64,000 nt of DNA, from assembly GCA_016195805.1 (NCBI GenBank), contig JACPYT010000005.1, positions 62,001 to 126,000 of the forward strand. The letters are read 5' to 3'. Made by a program: the position numbers and the translations under genes. Every line of letters begins with the position of its first letter. Position 1 is the stretch's first letter. Under the pieces are notes generated by a model. The model worked only from the letters and a program-made list of their open reading frames with translations, had not been told where the DNA came from and ran no database searches. Below are positions 9,139-17,684 of this stretch, piece by piece. The DNA comes from Hydrogenophilales bacterium. Lineage in GTDB: Bacteria; Pseudomonadota; Gammaproteobacteria; Burkholderiales; Thiobacillaceae.

Positions 9139-9822
9139 ATGTCTCGCCTTTCCCTGTTTTCCGCCACGCTGTTTCTCGGCGCGGTCCTGCTCGGCATGTC
9201 CGGCTGCGGCGCCAGCGAGCCCGGCAAGCAGACCGTCTCCACCGCCCCGGCGGCCGGCCAGCCCGCCAACCCGCGCGTGCTGATCGAAACCAGCAAGGGC
9301 AACATCACGGTCGAACTGTTTCCCGGAAACGCCCCCAGGTCGGTGGCGAATTTCCTCGGCTACGTGAAAAGCGGCTTCTACGACGGCACCGTGTTCCACC
9401 GCGTGATCCCCGGCTTCATGATCCAGGGCGGCGGCATGACGCCGGACATGGCCGACAAACCCAAGGGCGCGCCGATCCCGAACGAAGCCGACAACGGCCT
9501 GAAGAACCTGCGCGGCACGCTGGCGATGGCACGCATGGAGGCGCCCGACTCGGCCAGCTCGCAGTTCTTCATCAACGTGGCGGACAACGCTTTCCTCGAC
9601 CATCGCGGCACGAGCTACGACACCTGGGGCTACGCCGTGTTCGGCCAGGTGGTCGACGGCATGGACGTGGTCGACGCGATCGTCGCCGTGCCGCGCGGCG
9701 ATCGCGGTCCCTACCAGGATGTCCCCATCGAACCGGTCGTGATGAAGCATGTCACCCTGCTTCCCACCGCCGTTCGGCCTGAGCCCGTCGAAGGCCAAAA
9801 GCCCGCAGCCCAAAAACAATAA
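9139..9822 (+). CDS. Peptidyl-prolyl cis-trans isomerase, cyclophilin type, predicted lipoprotein
   Basis: 227 aa. Cyclophilin domain (residues about 47-205) with the family signature [14 protein letters not shown], the substrate-site [11 protein letters not shown], and the W in [10 protein letters not shown]. The N-terminal signal ends MSGC, a lipobox-like site, so a periplasmic lipoprotein is likely (Met at -3 is less usual than Leu). ATG 9139 is preferred over TTG 9133 because GGAG (9127-9130) lies 8 nt before it. The last about 18 residues ([10 protein letters not shown] and after) are not cyclophilin: they are encoded by a captured copy of a dispersed repeat (see 9770-9794). Confidence 0.92.
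   Translation: MSRLSLFSATLFLGAVLLGMSGCGASEPGKQTVSTAPAAGQPANPRVLIETSKGNITVELFPGNAPRSVANFLGYVKSGFYDGTVFHRVIPGFMIQGGGMTPDMADKPKGAPIPNEADNGLKNLRGTLAMARMEAPDSASSQFFINVADNAFLDHRGTSYDTWGYAVFGQVVDGMDVVDAIVAVPRGDRGPYQDVPIEPVVMKHVTLLPTAVRPEPVEGQKPAAQKQ
9770..9794 (+). repeat. Degenerate half copy of the dispersed palindromic repeat, inside the PPIase gene
   Basis: This 25-nt stretch matches the arm of the inverted repeat at 40315-40386 at all but a few positions (about 22 of 24). It encodes RPEPVEG, the peptide this repeat family commonly adds to protein ends when it lands in a 3' coding end. The second arm is absent here. Confidence 0.75.
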
Positions 9823-9830
9823 GGTTTGAT

Positions 9831-10757
9831 CTGAAACCTGCCACCAAACTGCTGCTGCTCGGGCTGGCCGCCCTGCTGGCGATTGCGCTGGGGCTGACGG
9901 CCGGCGCCCTGCCCGCCGACCACGAACTGGCGCTGCAGATCCTCACCGAACTGCGCGGCCCCCGCGTGGCGGCGGCATTCGCCTGCGGCGGCCTGCTGGC
10001 ACTGGCCGGGGCGCTGATGCAGACGCTGTTCCGCAATCCGCTGGCCGAACCCTATCTGCTCGGCGCCTCCGGTGGCGCGGGGCTCCTGGCGCTGCTCGGT
10101 ATGGCCGCCGGGCTGGCATGGCCGTGGGTATCGGCGCTGGCGTTCGCCGGCAGCCTGCTGGCGCTGGTGCTCGCGGCCGCGCTCGGCGGCCGTCTGCTGG
10201 CGCGCGACCACACGCCGCTGCTGCTCGCCGGGGTGATGCTGGCAGCGGGCTTCGGTGCCTTGATCGCCCTGGTGCTGAGCGTGGCGCCGACCGAGCGCCT
10301 GCCGGGCATGCTGTTCTTCCTGATGGGCGACCTGGCATGGACCGACCAGCCGGCCGGATTGTGGGCGGCGCTGCTGCTTGCGGTCGCCACCGCGCTGGGC
10401 CTCTCCAGACGGCTCGACGTGCTGCAGCTGTCGCCACTGAAGGCCGCCTCGCTCGGCGTGGCCGTCGCCCCCACGCGCTGGATGCTGTTCACGCTGGCCG
10501 GTGCCTGCACCGCGCTGGTCGTGGCGCAGGCCGGCAGCATCGGCTTCGTCGGCCTGATGGTGCCGCACGCCTTGAGAAGGTTGGGATTCTCCGGCCACCG
10601 CGCCCTGCTGCCTGCCGCCGCGCTCGCCGGCGGCAGCCTGCTGGTGTTGGCCGACGCGCTGGCGCGCACCGTGATCGCGCCGCGCGAACTACCGGTAGGG
10701 GTGCTGACCGCGCTGCTGGGCGTGCCAGTGATGCTGTGGCTGCTGCGCAAACCATGA
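9831..10757 (+). CDS. FecCD/BtuC-family ABC transporter permease (unusual CTG start)
   Basis: 308 aa from CTG. Inner-membrane permease of a cobalamin or iron-chelate importer. Family landmarks: [47 protein letters not shown], and the ATPase-coupling region [18 protein letters not shown]. The reading frame contains no ATG, GTG or TTG before GTG 9966, and starting there would remove the first transmembrane helix ([16 protein letters not shown]). CTG 9831 gives the expected [10 protein letters not shown]-type beginning with AAGG 6 nt upstream. A frameshift near the start is the alternative. Translationally coupled (ATGA) to the ATPase. Confidence 0.85.
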   Translation: [308 protein letters not shown]

Positions 10758-11485
10758 ACCTCGTCGCCTGCCAACTCACCTTGCGAGCCGGCACCCGCAC
10801 GCTGGTCGATTCCCTTGACCTCGCGCTCGAACCCGGCGAAGCCCTCGGCATCCTCGGTGCCAACGGCGCCGGCAAATCGACGCTGCTGTCCGTGCTGGCC
10901 GGACTCGCCAGCCCTGCGCAAGGTCGCGTTACGCTCGACGGCCAGCCGCTCGCCGACCTGCCGCCGCTCGCCCGCGCGCAGCACATCGGCCTGCTTCCGC
11001 AGGGCGACGAAGGCGGCTTCTTCGGCAGCGTGGCCGACTATGTCACGCTCGGTCATTACCCGTTCGGCGACCCCTCCGATCTGGCGCCGCACCTGGCGAC
11101 CTGGGAGCTTACCGAACTCGCCTGCCGCCCGCTCGACACCCTCTCCGGCGGCGAACGCCAGCGCGCCCGGCTGGCGCAGCTGGCGATGCAGCAGCCGCGC
11201 ATTTCGCTGCTGGACGAGCCGCTGACCCATCTCGATCCCGCGCACCAGGCCCGCCTACTGGCGTGGGCACGGGACGAGGCCGAGGCCGGCCACAGCGTAG
11301 CGCTGACCCTGCACGACCCCAACTGGGCCGCCTGCCACTGCGATCGCCTGCTGTTCCTGTATGGCGACGGGCGCTGGCAGCTGGGCACGCCGGCCGGGCT
11401 GCTCACCCCGGCGTCGCTCGAGGCGCTGTACGGTCCCGGCACGGCGGCGCTGTGGCGGAAGGACGACCGCATCCAGCCTGTATAA
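10754..11485 (+). CDS. ABC transporter ATP-binding protein, BtuD/FecE-type
   Basis: 243 aa. ATPase partner of the preceding permease. Walker A GANGAGKST, Q-loop LLPQGDE, signature LSGGERQRARLAQ, Walker B ISLLDEPLTHLD, and switch His in LTLHDPNWA. The ATG overlaps the permease TGA. No periplasmic binding protein or TonB receptor is present within the window, so substrate (cobalamin, haem or siderophore) cannot be decided. A long upstream open frame to 10118 is a shadow of the permease. Confidence 0.93.
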   Translation: MNLVACQLTLRAGTRTLVDSLDLALEPGEALGILGANGAGKSTLLSVLAGLASPAQGRVTLDGQPLADLPPLARAQHIGLLPQGDEGGFFGSVADYVTLGHYPFGDPSDLAPHLATWELTELACRPLDTLSGGERQRARLAQLAMQQPRISLLDEPLTHLDPAHQARLLAWARDEAEAGHSVALTLHDPNWAACHCDRLLFLYGDGRWQLGTPAGLLTPASLEALYGPGTAALWRKDDRIQPV

Positions 11486-11524
11486 TCGCGATTTGGTCAG
11501 CATTCCACCGCCTTCGCGCACCTC

Positions 11525-12883
11525 ATGATTCGTCGCATCATCAACAAAGTATTCGGCCGCAAGCCGCGCATCGCCGGCACCCAGGCGCAGATCCTGCCGC
11601 TGTCCGCGCACGGCATCCGCCGTGACCAGCTCGACGACTGCGCGCTCAAGGTCTGCGAAACCCTGGCGCAGGCGGGCTACAAGGGCTACCTGGTCGGCGG
11701 CGCGGTGCGCGACCTGCTGCTGGAGAAGACGCCCAAGGATTTCGACGTCGCCACCGACGCCACCCCGGAAGAAGTGCGGCGGCTGTTCCGCCGTTCGCGC
11801 ATCATCGGACGGCGTTTCCAGATCGTGCACGTGATGTGCGGACGCGAGACCATCGAGGTCACCACCTTCCGCTCCAACGGCCAGAAGGAAACCGAGGACG
11901 AGGACGAACGTCCGACCGACGAACACGGCCGCCTGCTGTCCGACAACGTGTTCGGCAGCATGGCGGACGACGCCGCGCGCCGCGACTTCACCATCAACGC
12001 GCTGTATTACGACCCCGCGCGCGAGGAAATCCACGACTATTTCGGCGGCGTGGCCGACTGCAAGAAGCGCGTGCTGCGCATGATCGGCGACCCCGACACG
12101 CGCTACCGCGAAGACCCGGTGCGCATGCTGCGCGCCGCGCGCTTCGCCGCCAAACTCGACTTCCACATCGACCCCGACACGCGCAAGCCGGTGGCCGCGC
12201 TGGCGCCGCTGCTCGCCAACATCCCGCGCGCGCGCATCTTCGACGAGGCGCTCAAGCTGCTGCTGTCCGGCCACGCCCTGCGCGGCGTCCACCAGCTGCG
12301 CGCCGAAGGCCTGCACCACGGCATGCTGCCGCTGCTGGACACGATCCTCGACGATTCCACCGGCGAACGCTTCATCAACGCCGCGCTGAAAACCACCGAC
12401 GCGCGCATCGCGCAGGACAAGCCGGCCTCGCCGGCCTTCCTGTTCGGCACATTGCTGTGGCCGCAGGTGCTGCAACGCTGGCACGCGCTCGAAGCCGCGG
12501 GGGAAAAGCCGCAGCCCGCATTGTTCCTGGCGATGGACGAGGTGCTCGATGCCCAGCGCAGCCAGCTGGCCATTCCACGCCGCTACGACGGCATGATCAA
12601 GGAGATCTGGGCGCTGCAGCCGCGCTTCGAGCAGCGCGGCGGGCAACGCCCATATCGCCTGCTGGAACACCCGCGCTTCCGCGCCGCCTACGATTTCCTG
12701 CTGCTGCGCGCCGAATCCGGCGAAGTCGACGCCGAGCTCGGCGAATGGTGGACGCGCTTCCAGGAAGTGGGCGAAGACGAGCGCGCCGCCATGCTGCTGG
12801 CCGACAATGCGCCCCGGCTGCGCCGCAAGCGCAAGCGCAAGAAGCCGGGTGAAGCCGCCGGCGGCGAGACGCAGCCCGCATGA
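11525..12883 (+). CDS. pcnB: Poly(A) polymerase I
   Basis: 452 aa. Adds poly(A) tails to RNA 3' ends, promoting decay. Class II nucleotidyltransferase head: YLVGGAVRDLLLEK followed by DFDVATDATPEEV (metal-binding DxD), then RRDFTINALYYDP and the RYREDPVRMLRAARFAAKL neck motif shared with CCA-adding enzymes. The longer C-terminal part and the basic tail (RLRRKRKRKKPGE) favour PcnB over a tRNA nucleotidyltransferase. A TATAAT at 11481-11486 lies upstream. It overlaps folK by 4 nt (ATGA). Confidence 0.95.
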   Translation: MIRRIINKVFGRKPRIAGTQAQILPLSAHGIRRDQLDDCALKVCETLAQAGYKGYLVGGAVRDLLLEKTPKDFDVATDATPEEVRRLFRRSRIIGRRFQIVHVMCGRETIEVTTFRSNGQKETEDEDERPTDEHGRLLSDNVFGSMADDAARRDFTINALYYDPAREEIHDYFGGVADCKKRVLRMIGDPDTRYREDPVRMLRAARFAAKLDFHIDPDTRKPVAALAPLLANIPRARIFDEALKLLLSGHALRGVHQLRAEGLHHGMLPLLDTILDDSTGERFINAALKTTDARIAQDKPASPAFLFGTLLWPQVLQRWHALEAAGEKPQPALFLAMDEVLDAQRSQLAIPRRYDGMIKEIWALQPRFEQRGGQRPYRLLEHPRFRAAYDFLLLRAESGEVDAELGEWWTRFQEVGEDERAAMLLADNAPRLRRKRKRKKPGEAAGGETQPA

Positions 12884-13386
12884 ACGTCATCGCCACCATC
12901 GGCCTCGGCGCCAACCTCAACGACCCGGCAGCGCAGGTGGAATACGCGCTGGCCGAGCTCGACCGCCTGCCTGGCACCCGCCTCCTTGCCCGCTCCTCGC
13001 TGTATGCCTCGGCGCCGGTGGGCTACGTCGACCAGCCCGACTTCGTCAACGCGGTGGCACAGGTTGAGACCCTCCTCGCGCCGCGCGCGCTGCTCGCCGC
13101 GCTGCTCGACATCGAGCACCGCCACGGCCGCGAGCGCAGCTTCCGCAACGCACCGCGCACGCTCGACCTCGACCTGCTACTTTACGGCAGTGCGCATTTC
13201 CACGAAGACGGCCTGACGCTGCCGCATCCACGCATGCACGCGCGCGGCTTCGTGCTGCTGCCGCTGCTGGAAATCGCTCCTGCCACCGTGATTCCCGGCC
13301 GCGGCCGCGCCGCCGATTGGCTCGCCGCCTGCACGGACCAGCACGTCACCGTTCTTACTCCCCCTGCCGCCGCAGTCAACGCATGA
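12880..13386 (+). CDS. folK: 2-amino-4-hydroxy-6-hydroxymethyldihydropteridine pyrophosphokinase
   Basis: 168 aa. Transfers pyrophosphate from ATP to 6-hydroxymethyl-dihydropterin in folate synthesis. The N-terminal [18 protein letters not shown], the [16 protein letters not shown] segment, and the signature [17 protein letters not shown] with the metal-binding Asp pair are all present, followed by [16 protein letters not shown]. Overlaps pcnB upstream and the kinase gene downstream by 4 nt each. Confidence 0.97.
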   Translation: MNVIATIGLGANLNDPAAQVEYALAELDRLPGTRLLARSSLYASAPVGYVDQPDFVNAVAQVETLLAPRALLAALLDIEHRHGRERSFRNAPRTLDLDLLLYGSAHFHEDGLTLPHPRMHARGFVLLPLLEIAPATVIPGRGRAADWLAACTDQHVTVLTPPAAAVNA

Positions 13387-14024
13387 GTCTCGACCGTTAC
13401 CGTTACATCGTCGTGGAAGGCCCGATCGGCGCCGGCAAGACCAGCCTCACCTACAAGCTGGCCGAGCGCATGGATGCCGACACGCTGCTGGAAAATGCCA
13501 GCGACAATCCCTTCCTGCCGCGCTTCTACCAGGAGCCCAGGCGCTATGCGCTGCCGACGCAACTGCACTTCCTGTTCGACCGCACGCGCCAGCTGCGCGA
13601 TCTGGCGCAGGGCGACCTGTTCCGCGCCGGCACCGTGTCGGATTTCCTCATCGACAAGGACATGCTGTTCGCGCGCCTCAACCTCGACGACGACGAGTTC
13701 GAGCTGTACCAGAAGGTGTATGCCGACCTCGCGCCGCAGGCGCCGACGCCCGACCTGGTGATCTACCTGCAGGCGCCGATCGATGCGCTGCAGGAACGCG
13801 TCAGGCGCCGCGGCGTGGACTTCGAGCGCGGCATGGATGCCGGCTACCTGCAGCGCCTGGCCAACAGCTACAGCGAATTCTTCCATCGCTACGAGGCCGC
13901 GCCCCTGCTGATCGTCAACACCGGCAACCTCAACTTTGCGGAGAGCGAAGCCGACTTCGAACTGCTGCTGGAGCGCATGGACAAGATGCGCGGTCCGCGC
14001 GAGTTCTTCAGCCGGGCGGCGTAA
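13383..14024 (+). CDS. Deoxynucleoside kinase family protein
   Basis: 213 aa. P-loop kinase: [19 protein letters not shown] at residues about 10-28, then the substrate-site region [25 protein letters not shown] with the FLFDRxxQ pattern, and an Arg-rich LID ([13 protein letters not shown]). Predicted to phosphorylate deoxyadenosine or deoxyguanosine; the exact nucleoside is not readable. The ATG overlaps the folK stop (ATGA). Location between folK and panB is the usual betaproteobacterial arrangement. Confidence 0.88.
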   Translation: MSLDRYRYIVVEGPIGAGKTSLTYKLAERMDADTLLENASDNPFLPRFYQEPRRYALPTQLHFLFDRTRQLRDLAQGDLFRAGTVSDFLIDKDMLFARLNLDDDEFELYQKVYADLAPQAPTPDLVIYLQAPIDALQERVRRRGVDFERGMDAGYLQRLANSYSEFFHRYEAAPLLIVNTGNLNFAESEADFELLLERMDKMRGPREFFSRAA

Positions 14025-14026
14025 GT

Positions 14027-14815
14027 ATGGCGGTCACTCTGTCCACCCTCAGGACGATGCGCGAACGCGGCGAAAAAATCGCCGTGCTCACCTGCTATGA
14101 CGCCGGCTTTGCGCGCGTGCTCGATGCCGCGGGCGTCGAGGTGCTGCTGGTCGGCGATTCGCTCGGCATGGTGGTGCAAGGCCACACCTCGACCCTGCCG
14201 GTGAAACTCGCCGAGATGACGTATCACACGCGCTGCGTCGCCGCCGGCACCGAACGTGCCTTCATCGTCGCCGACCTGCCCTTCGGCAGCTACCAGCCCT
14301 CGCCCGAGCGCGCGTTTTCCGCCGCCGCGCGGCTGATGGCGGCGGGCGCGCACATGGTCAAGCTGGAAGGGGGCGCGGTGATGGTCGACACCGTGGCTTT
14401 TCTGACCCAGCGCGGCATTCCGGTGTGCGCGCACGTCGGCTTGCTGCCGCAATCGGTCAACCAGCTCGGCGGCTATAGGGTGCAGGGGCGCGAGGAAGCG
14501 GCGGCCGCGCAACTGATCGCCGACGCGCGTGCGCTGGAAGCCGCCGGCGCGGGACTCATCGTACTGGAGATGGTACCCGCTGCATTGGCCCGGGCCGTCA
14601 CCGAGGCGCTGACGATTCCCACCATCGGCATCGGCGCCGGCGCCGACTGTTCCGGCCAGGTACTGGTGCTGTACGACATGCTGGGCCTGTACCCGCGCGC
14701 GCCGAAATTCTCGAAGAACTTTCTCGCCGGTGCCGACGGCATCGAAGCAGCTGTGCGCGCCTACGTCGCCGCAGTGAAGGACGGCGCCTTCCCCGCTGCC
14801 GAACACGCGTTCTGA
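14027..14815 (+). CDS. panB: 3-methyl-2-oxobutanoate hydroxymethyltransferase
   Basis: 262 aa, standard length. Adds a hydroxymethyl group from methylene-tetrahydrofolate to alpha-ketoisovalerate, the first committed step to pantoate. Landmarks: [25 protein letters not shown] (metal-site Asp), [13 protein letters not shown], and [21 protein letters not shown]. It begins 2 nt after the kinase stop and is followed by panC after 5 nt, so panB and panC are co-transcribed with the folK cluster. Confidence 0.98.
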   Translation: MAVTLSTLRTMRERGEKIAVLTCYDAGFARVLDAAGVEVLLVGDSLGMVVQGHTSTLPVKLAEMTYHTRCVAAGTERAFIVADLPFGSYQPSPERAFSAAARLMAAGAHMVKLEGGAVMVDTVAFLTQRGIPVCAHVGLLPQSVNQLGGYRVQGREEAAAAQLIADARALEAAGAGLIVLEMVPAALARAVTEALTIPTIGIGAGADCSGQVLVLYDMLGLYPRAPKFSKNFLAGADGIEAAVRAYVAAVKDGAFPAAEHAF

Positions 14816-14820
14816 TTCCG

Positions 14821-15666
14821 ATGCAAGTCGTTCATACCGTAGCCGACCTGCGCGCCGCGCTCGCCGGGCAGAACCAGACCGCGTTCGTGCCGACCATGGG
14901 TAACCTGCACGCCGGCCATGTGTCGCTGGTCGAACTGGCGAAACGGCACGGCCGCCCCGTGGTCGCGAGCATTTTCGTCAATCCGCTGCAGTTCGGCGCG
15001 GGCGAGGATTTCGAGCGTTATCCGCGCACCCTTGCCGCCGACTGCGAGAAGCTCGAAGCGGCCGGCTGCGACCTCGTGTTCGCGCCCGACGTCGCCGAGA
15101 TGTATCCGGTGCCGCAGACCTACACCGTGCAGGTGCCCGAAGCCATGGCCAACGACCTCTGCGGCGCCTTCCGTCCCGGCCATTTCAGCGGCGTCGCCAC
15201 CGTGGTGCTGAAACTCTTCAACCTGGTGCAGCCGCGCGCGGCGGTGTTCGGCAGCAAGGATTTCCAGCAGCTGCAGGTCATTCGGGAATTGGTGCGGCAA
15301 TTCAACCTGCCGATCGACATCGTGGCGGGCGCTACCCTGCGCGAAGCCGACGGCCTGGCGCTGAGTTCGCGCAACGGCTACCTGTCGGAAACCGAGCGCA
15401 GGCAGGCCCCGCAGCTGCAGCGCGAACTCGCCGCCATCGCGGCCGCGGTACAGGCCGGCGAGCGCGAGTTCGAGGCGCTGTGCGTCAGTGCCGGCCGCCA
15501 TCTGAACATGGCGGGCTGGCGCGTCGATTACATCGCGCTGCGCGACGCCACGACGCTGCAGGCCCCCACGCCCGACAGCCGCCGTCTGGTCGTGCTGGGC
15601 GCCGCCTGGCTGGGCACGACCCGGCTGATCGACAACCTCGATTTCGGCTTGGGCAATCCGGCTTGA
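14821..15666 (+). CDS. panC: Pantothenate synthetase
   Basis: 281 aa. ATP-dependent condensation of pantoate with beta-alanine. Class I nucleotidyltransferase motifs: FVPTMGNLHAGHVSLV (the HxGH motif is present as HAGH), FVNPLQFG, KDFQQLQVIRELV and LSSRNGYLSE (KMSKS-equivalent region). Its 3' end contains the -35 element of a candidate panD promoter. Confidence 0.98.
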   Translation: MQVVHTVADLRAALAGQNQTAFVPTMGNLHAGHVSLVELAKRHGRPVVASIFVNPLQFGAGEDFERYPRTLAADCEKLEAAGCDLVFAPDVAEMYPVPQTYTVQVPEAMANDLCGAFRPGHFSGVATVVLKLFNLVQPRAAVFGSKDFQQLQVIRELVRQFNLPIDIVAGATLREADGLALSSRNGYLSETERRQAPQLQRELAAIAAAVQAGEREFEALCVSAGRHLNMAGWRVDYIALRDATTLQAPTPDSRRLVVLGAAWLGTTRLIDNLDFGLGNPA

Positions 15667-15677
15667 GGTTTTATAAT
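15649..15677 (+). promoter_or_regulatory. Sigma-70-type promoter for panD
   Basis: TTGGGC at 15649-15654, a 17-nt spacer and TATAAT at 15672-15677, ending 34 nt before the panD ATG. The -35 lies inside the end of panC, so panD can be expressed apart from panBC. Confidence 0.65.
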
Positions 15678-15711
15678 ATGAGTTCTTCCTTATATTCCTG
15701 AGGGCACCGTC

Positions 15712-16092
15712 ATGCAAAGAACGATGCTCAAGTCCAAGCTGCACCGGGCCACCGTCACGCACGCCGAGCTGCATTACGAAGGCTCGTGCGCGATCGATGA
15801 AACCCTGCTGGACGCGGCCAACATCCACGAGTACGAGCAGATCCAGATCTACAACGTCACCAATGGCGAGCGTTTCACGACCTATGCCATCCGTGCCGCG
15901 CGCGATTCCGGGATCATTTCGGTGAACGGCGCCGCCGCGCACAAGGCGAATCCGGGCGACCTCGTCATCATCGCCACGTATGCCGTCTACAACGAACTGG
16001 AGCTGACGCGCTACGCGCCGGAACTGGTGTACGTGGACGCGGACAACCGCATCATGGATACGCGCCAGGCGATTCCGGTGCAGGCCGCGTAA
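15712..16092 (+). CDS. panD: Aspartate 1-decarboxylase
   Basis: 126 aa. Makes beta-alanine from aspartate for PanC. The pro-enzyme cuts itself at Gly24-Ser25 (YEGSCAID) to form the pyruvoyl cofactor, and both residues are present. Also Lys9 (MLKSKLHR), Tyr58-region [10 protein letters not shown], and [17 protein letters not shown] precedes the ATG. It is followed by a strong terminator that closes the pan cluster. Confidence 0.98.
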   Translation: MQRTMLKSKLHRATVTHAELHYEGSCAIDETLLDAANIHEYEQIQIYNVTNGERFTTYAIRAARDSGIISVNGAAAHKANPGDLVIIATYAVYNELELTRYAPELVYVDADNRIMDTRQAIPVQAA

Positions 16093-16110
16093 AGCGGGTT
16101 GGGTCCGAAA

Positions 16111-16140
16111 GAAAAAGGCCGGGGAAACCCGGTCTTTTTC
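16111..16140 (+). terminator. Terminator after panD
   Basis: Stem AAAGGCCGGG / CCCGGTCTTT around a GAAA tetraloop, followed by a T-rich run, 18 nt after the panD stop. Confidence 0.85.
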
Positions 16141-16458
16141 TTTGGCATCTCGAGCGATTTATTTCCAGGCGTTTCGATGACTGCAGACCTGACGCCTGCA
16201 ACCGCCCAATAGCAGCCGGCCAAGCCGAGGGGGCGACCGTTCCTCGTTCAGCCTTATCTGCCGTTCGCACCTTTCCCAAAGTTTGTGCCGGGCCATTTGC
16301 ATGGGCACCCCATAAAGACGGTTTATGAAAATGCGCTTTCGCGCAGGCTTTTTCCTTGACCTGGAATCGACGCATTTATACACTTTCAGCGCAGTCGAGA
16401 GGCGTTCGTTCTGTCAGGAACATCGTCGAAAATGGGTTCATAACGAGGAGAGCAAGCA
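16141..16458 (+). other. Upstream region of the rhodanese gene
   Basis: About 318 nt with no gene I can support. A possible promoter is TTGACC (16356-16361) with TATACA (16377-16382), but the spacer is only 15 nt. GAGGAG-type sequence (cgaggagagc, 16445-16454) provides the ribosome site for the rhodanese ATG. No sigma-54 or known riboswitch pattern seen. Confidence 0.4.
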
Positions 16459-17439
16459 ATGAGTCTGATCAAATGGATGGGCGCAAGTGTCATCACCCTC
16501 GCAGTAGCGCATGCCGCTGGCGCCACAACGCTGCCGGGCCCCCTGGTCACCGCACAGTGGCTGAAGGATCATCAGGATGAAGTCACCGTGGTGGACATTC
16601 GCGATGACATGAAGACGTTCACCTCCGAACCCAGGTTCGATGTCGACAAGAAAACCGGCAAGAAAACCCTGCTTGAAACCGGCGGCCACATCGCAGGAGC
16701 CCTCCCGGTGGAGTTCGGCAAGATCCGCGAGGAACACACCGTGGATGGGGTCAAGATCAAGGCCCAGCTCCCGACCAGGGAGCATTTTCAGATGGTCATG
16801 GACGACTTCGGCCTGAACAAGACTGACAAGCCGCTGGTCATTGTTGCCACAGGCGAGAGCGTCGATTCGATGGATATGGCCGCCCGCCTGTATTTCCAGT
16901 TGCGTTATTTCGGTGAAGCGCGCGACAAGATGGCCATTCTGAACGGGGGGGTCAACGCCTGGATTCAGGCCGGTTACCCGGTGAGCACGGACAAGGCTGC
17001 CACGACCAGGGGCGACTGGGTCGCCACGGGCGAAGACAAGAGCATTCTGGCTTCGATGGAACAGGTCAAGGAAGGGCTGCGCAATGGTTCCGATCAGTTC
17101 ATCGATGCCCGTCCGACCGCGCAATTCCTGAGCATTGTGAAAGCCCCGGTCGACAAGGCAGCGGGCCATCTGGCCGGTGCACGTTCCTTCCCGACCGATG
17201 CGATCGTCAAGCCCGTGGGTGCCGCGCGCGAGTTCATGAGCGCCGAGGAATACAAGAAAATCTATGCGCAATTGAACATCAACCCGAGCACACCCACCGT
17301 CGCCTACTGCAACACCGGTCATCTGGCTTCCGGCGCCTGGTTCGTGTCCAACGAAATCCTGGGCAACAGGAACACGAGGCTCTATACCGGTTCGATGACC
17401 GAGTGGACCAACCTGGACAACCCTACCGTCAGCCAATAA
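16459..17439 (+). CDS. Periplasmic two-domain rhodanese-like sulfurtransferase
   Basis: 326 aa. Signal peptide (about residues 1-22, MSLIKWMGASVITLAVAHA). Two rhodanese domains follow. In the N-terminal domain (about 28-180) the active-site loop reads VIVATGESVDS and has no Cys, so it is structural. In the C-terminal domain Cys284 (VAYCNTGHLAS) is the only cysteine of the mature protein and the predicted persulfide carrier. Likely moves sulfane sulfur from thiosulfate or a polysulfide in the periplasm; acceptor unknown. Single-gene unit with its own terminator. The insertion FDVDKKTGKKTLLETGG before HIAGALPVEF is longer than in typical thiosulfate:cyanide sulfurtransferases. Confidence 0.88.
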   Translation: MSLIKWMGASVITLAVAHAAGATTLPGPLVTAQWLKDHQDEVTVVDIRDDMKTFTSEPRFDVDKKTGKKTLLETGGHIAGALPVEFGKIREEHTVDGVKIKAQLPTREHFQMVMDDFGLNKTDKPLVIVATGESVDSMDMAARLYFQLRYFGEARDKMAILNGGVNAWIQAGYPVSTDKAATTRGDWVATGEDKSILASMEQVKEGLRNGSDQFIDARPTAQFLSIVKAPVDKAAGHLAGARSFPTDAIVKPVGAAREFMSAEEYKKIYAQLNINPSTPTVAYCNTGHLASGAWFVSNEILGNRNTRLYTGSMTEWTNLDNPTVSQ

Positions 17440-17463
17440 TTTCCAGACCGCTTGCTGCAAGTC

Positions 17464-17495
17464 AAAAGCGCCTGGATGTCCAGGCGCTTTTTTTT
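17464..17495. terminator. Bidirectional terminator, rhodanese / glgP
   Basis: Perfect 13-nt arms (AAAAGCGCCTGGA and its complement) around a 2-nt centre, then a run of T residues on the plus side and four T on the minus side. It separates the convergent rhodanese gene from the glycogen operon. The following 190 nt to glgP hold nothing I can identify. Confidence 0.88.
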
Positions 17496-17684
17496 GACAC
17501 CCCAATATGGATGCATTGCTAATGACTGACTAGAAAGACAGAAGTCATCTACGCCTAAACCCGATGGCCGCACCGAAAACAAGTCGGTCATGGAATATCC
17601 GGAAGGTCCGGAACGGGTCGACAGGCGTCACTCAGCACATGCTATCTATTCCGACTGCCCCCTCGCCCATTCCATCTGCCAGCC

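Noticed and set aside
9823-9965. Cobalamin riboswitch before the BtuC-like permease
   Set aside because: Only 8 nt separate the PPIase stop from the permease start, so there is no room and no B12-box sequence.
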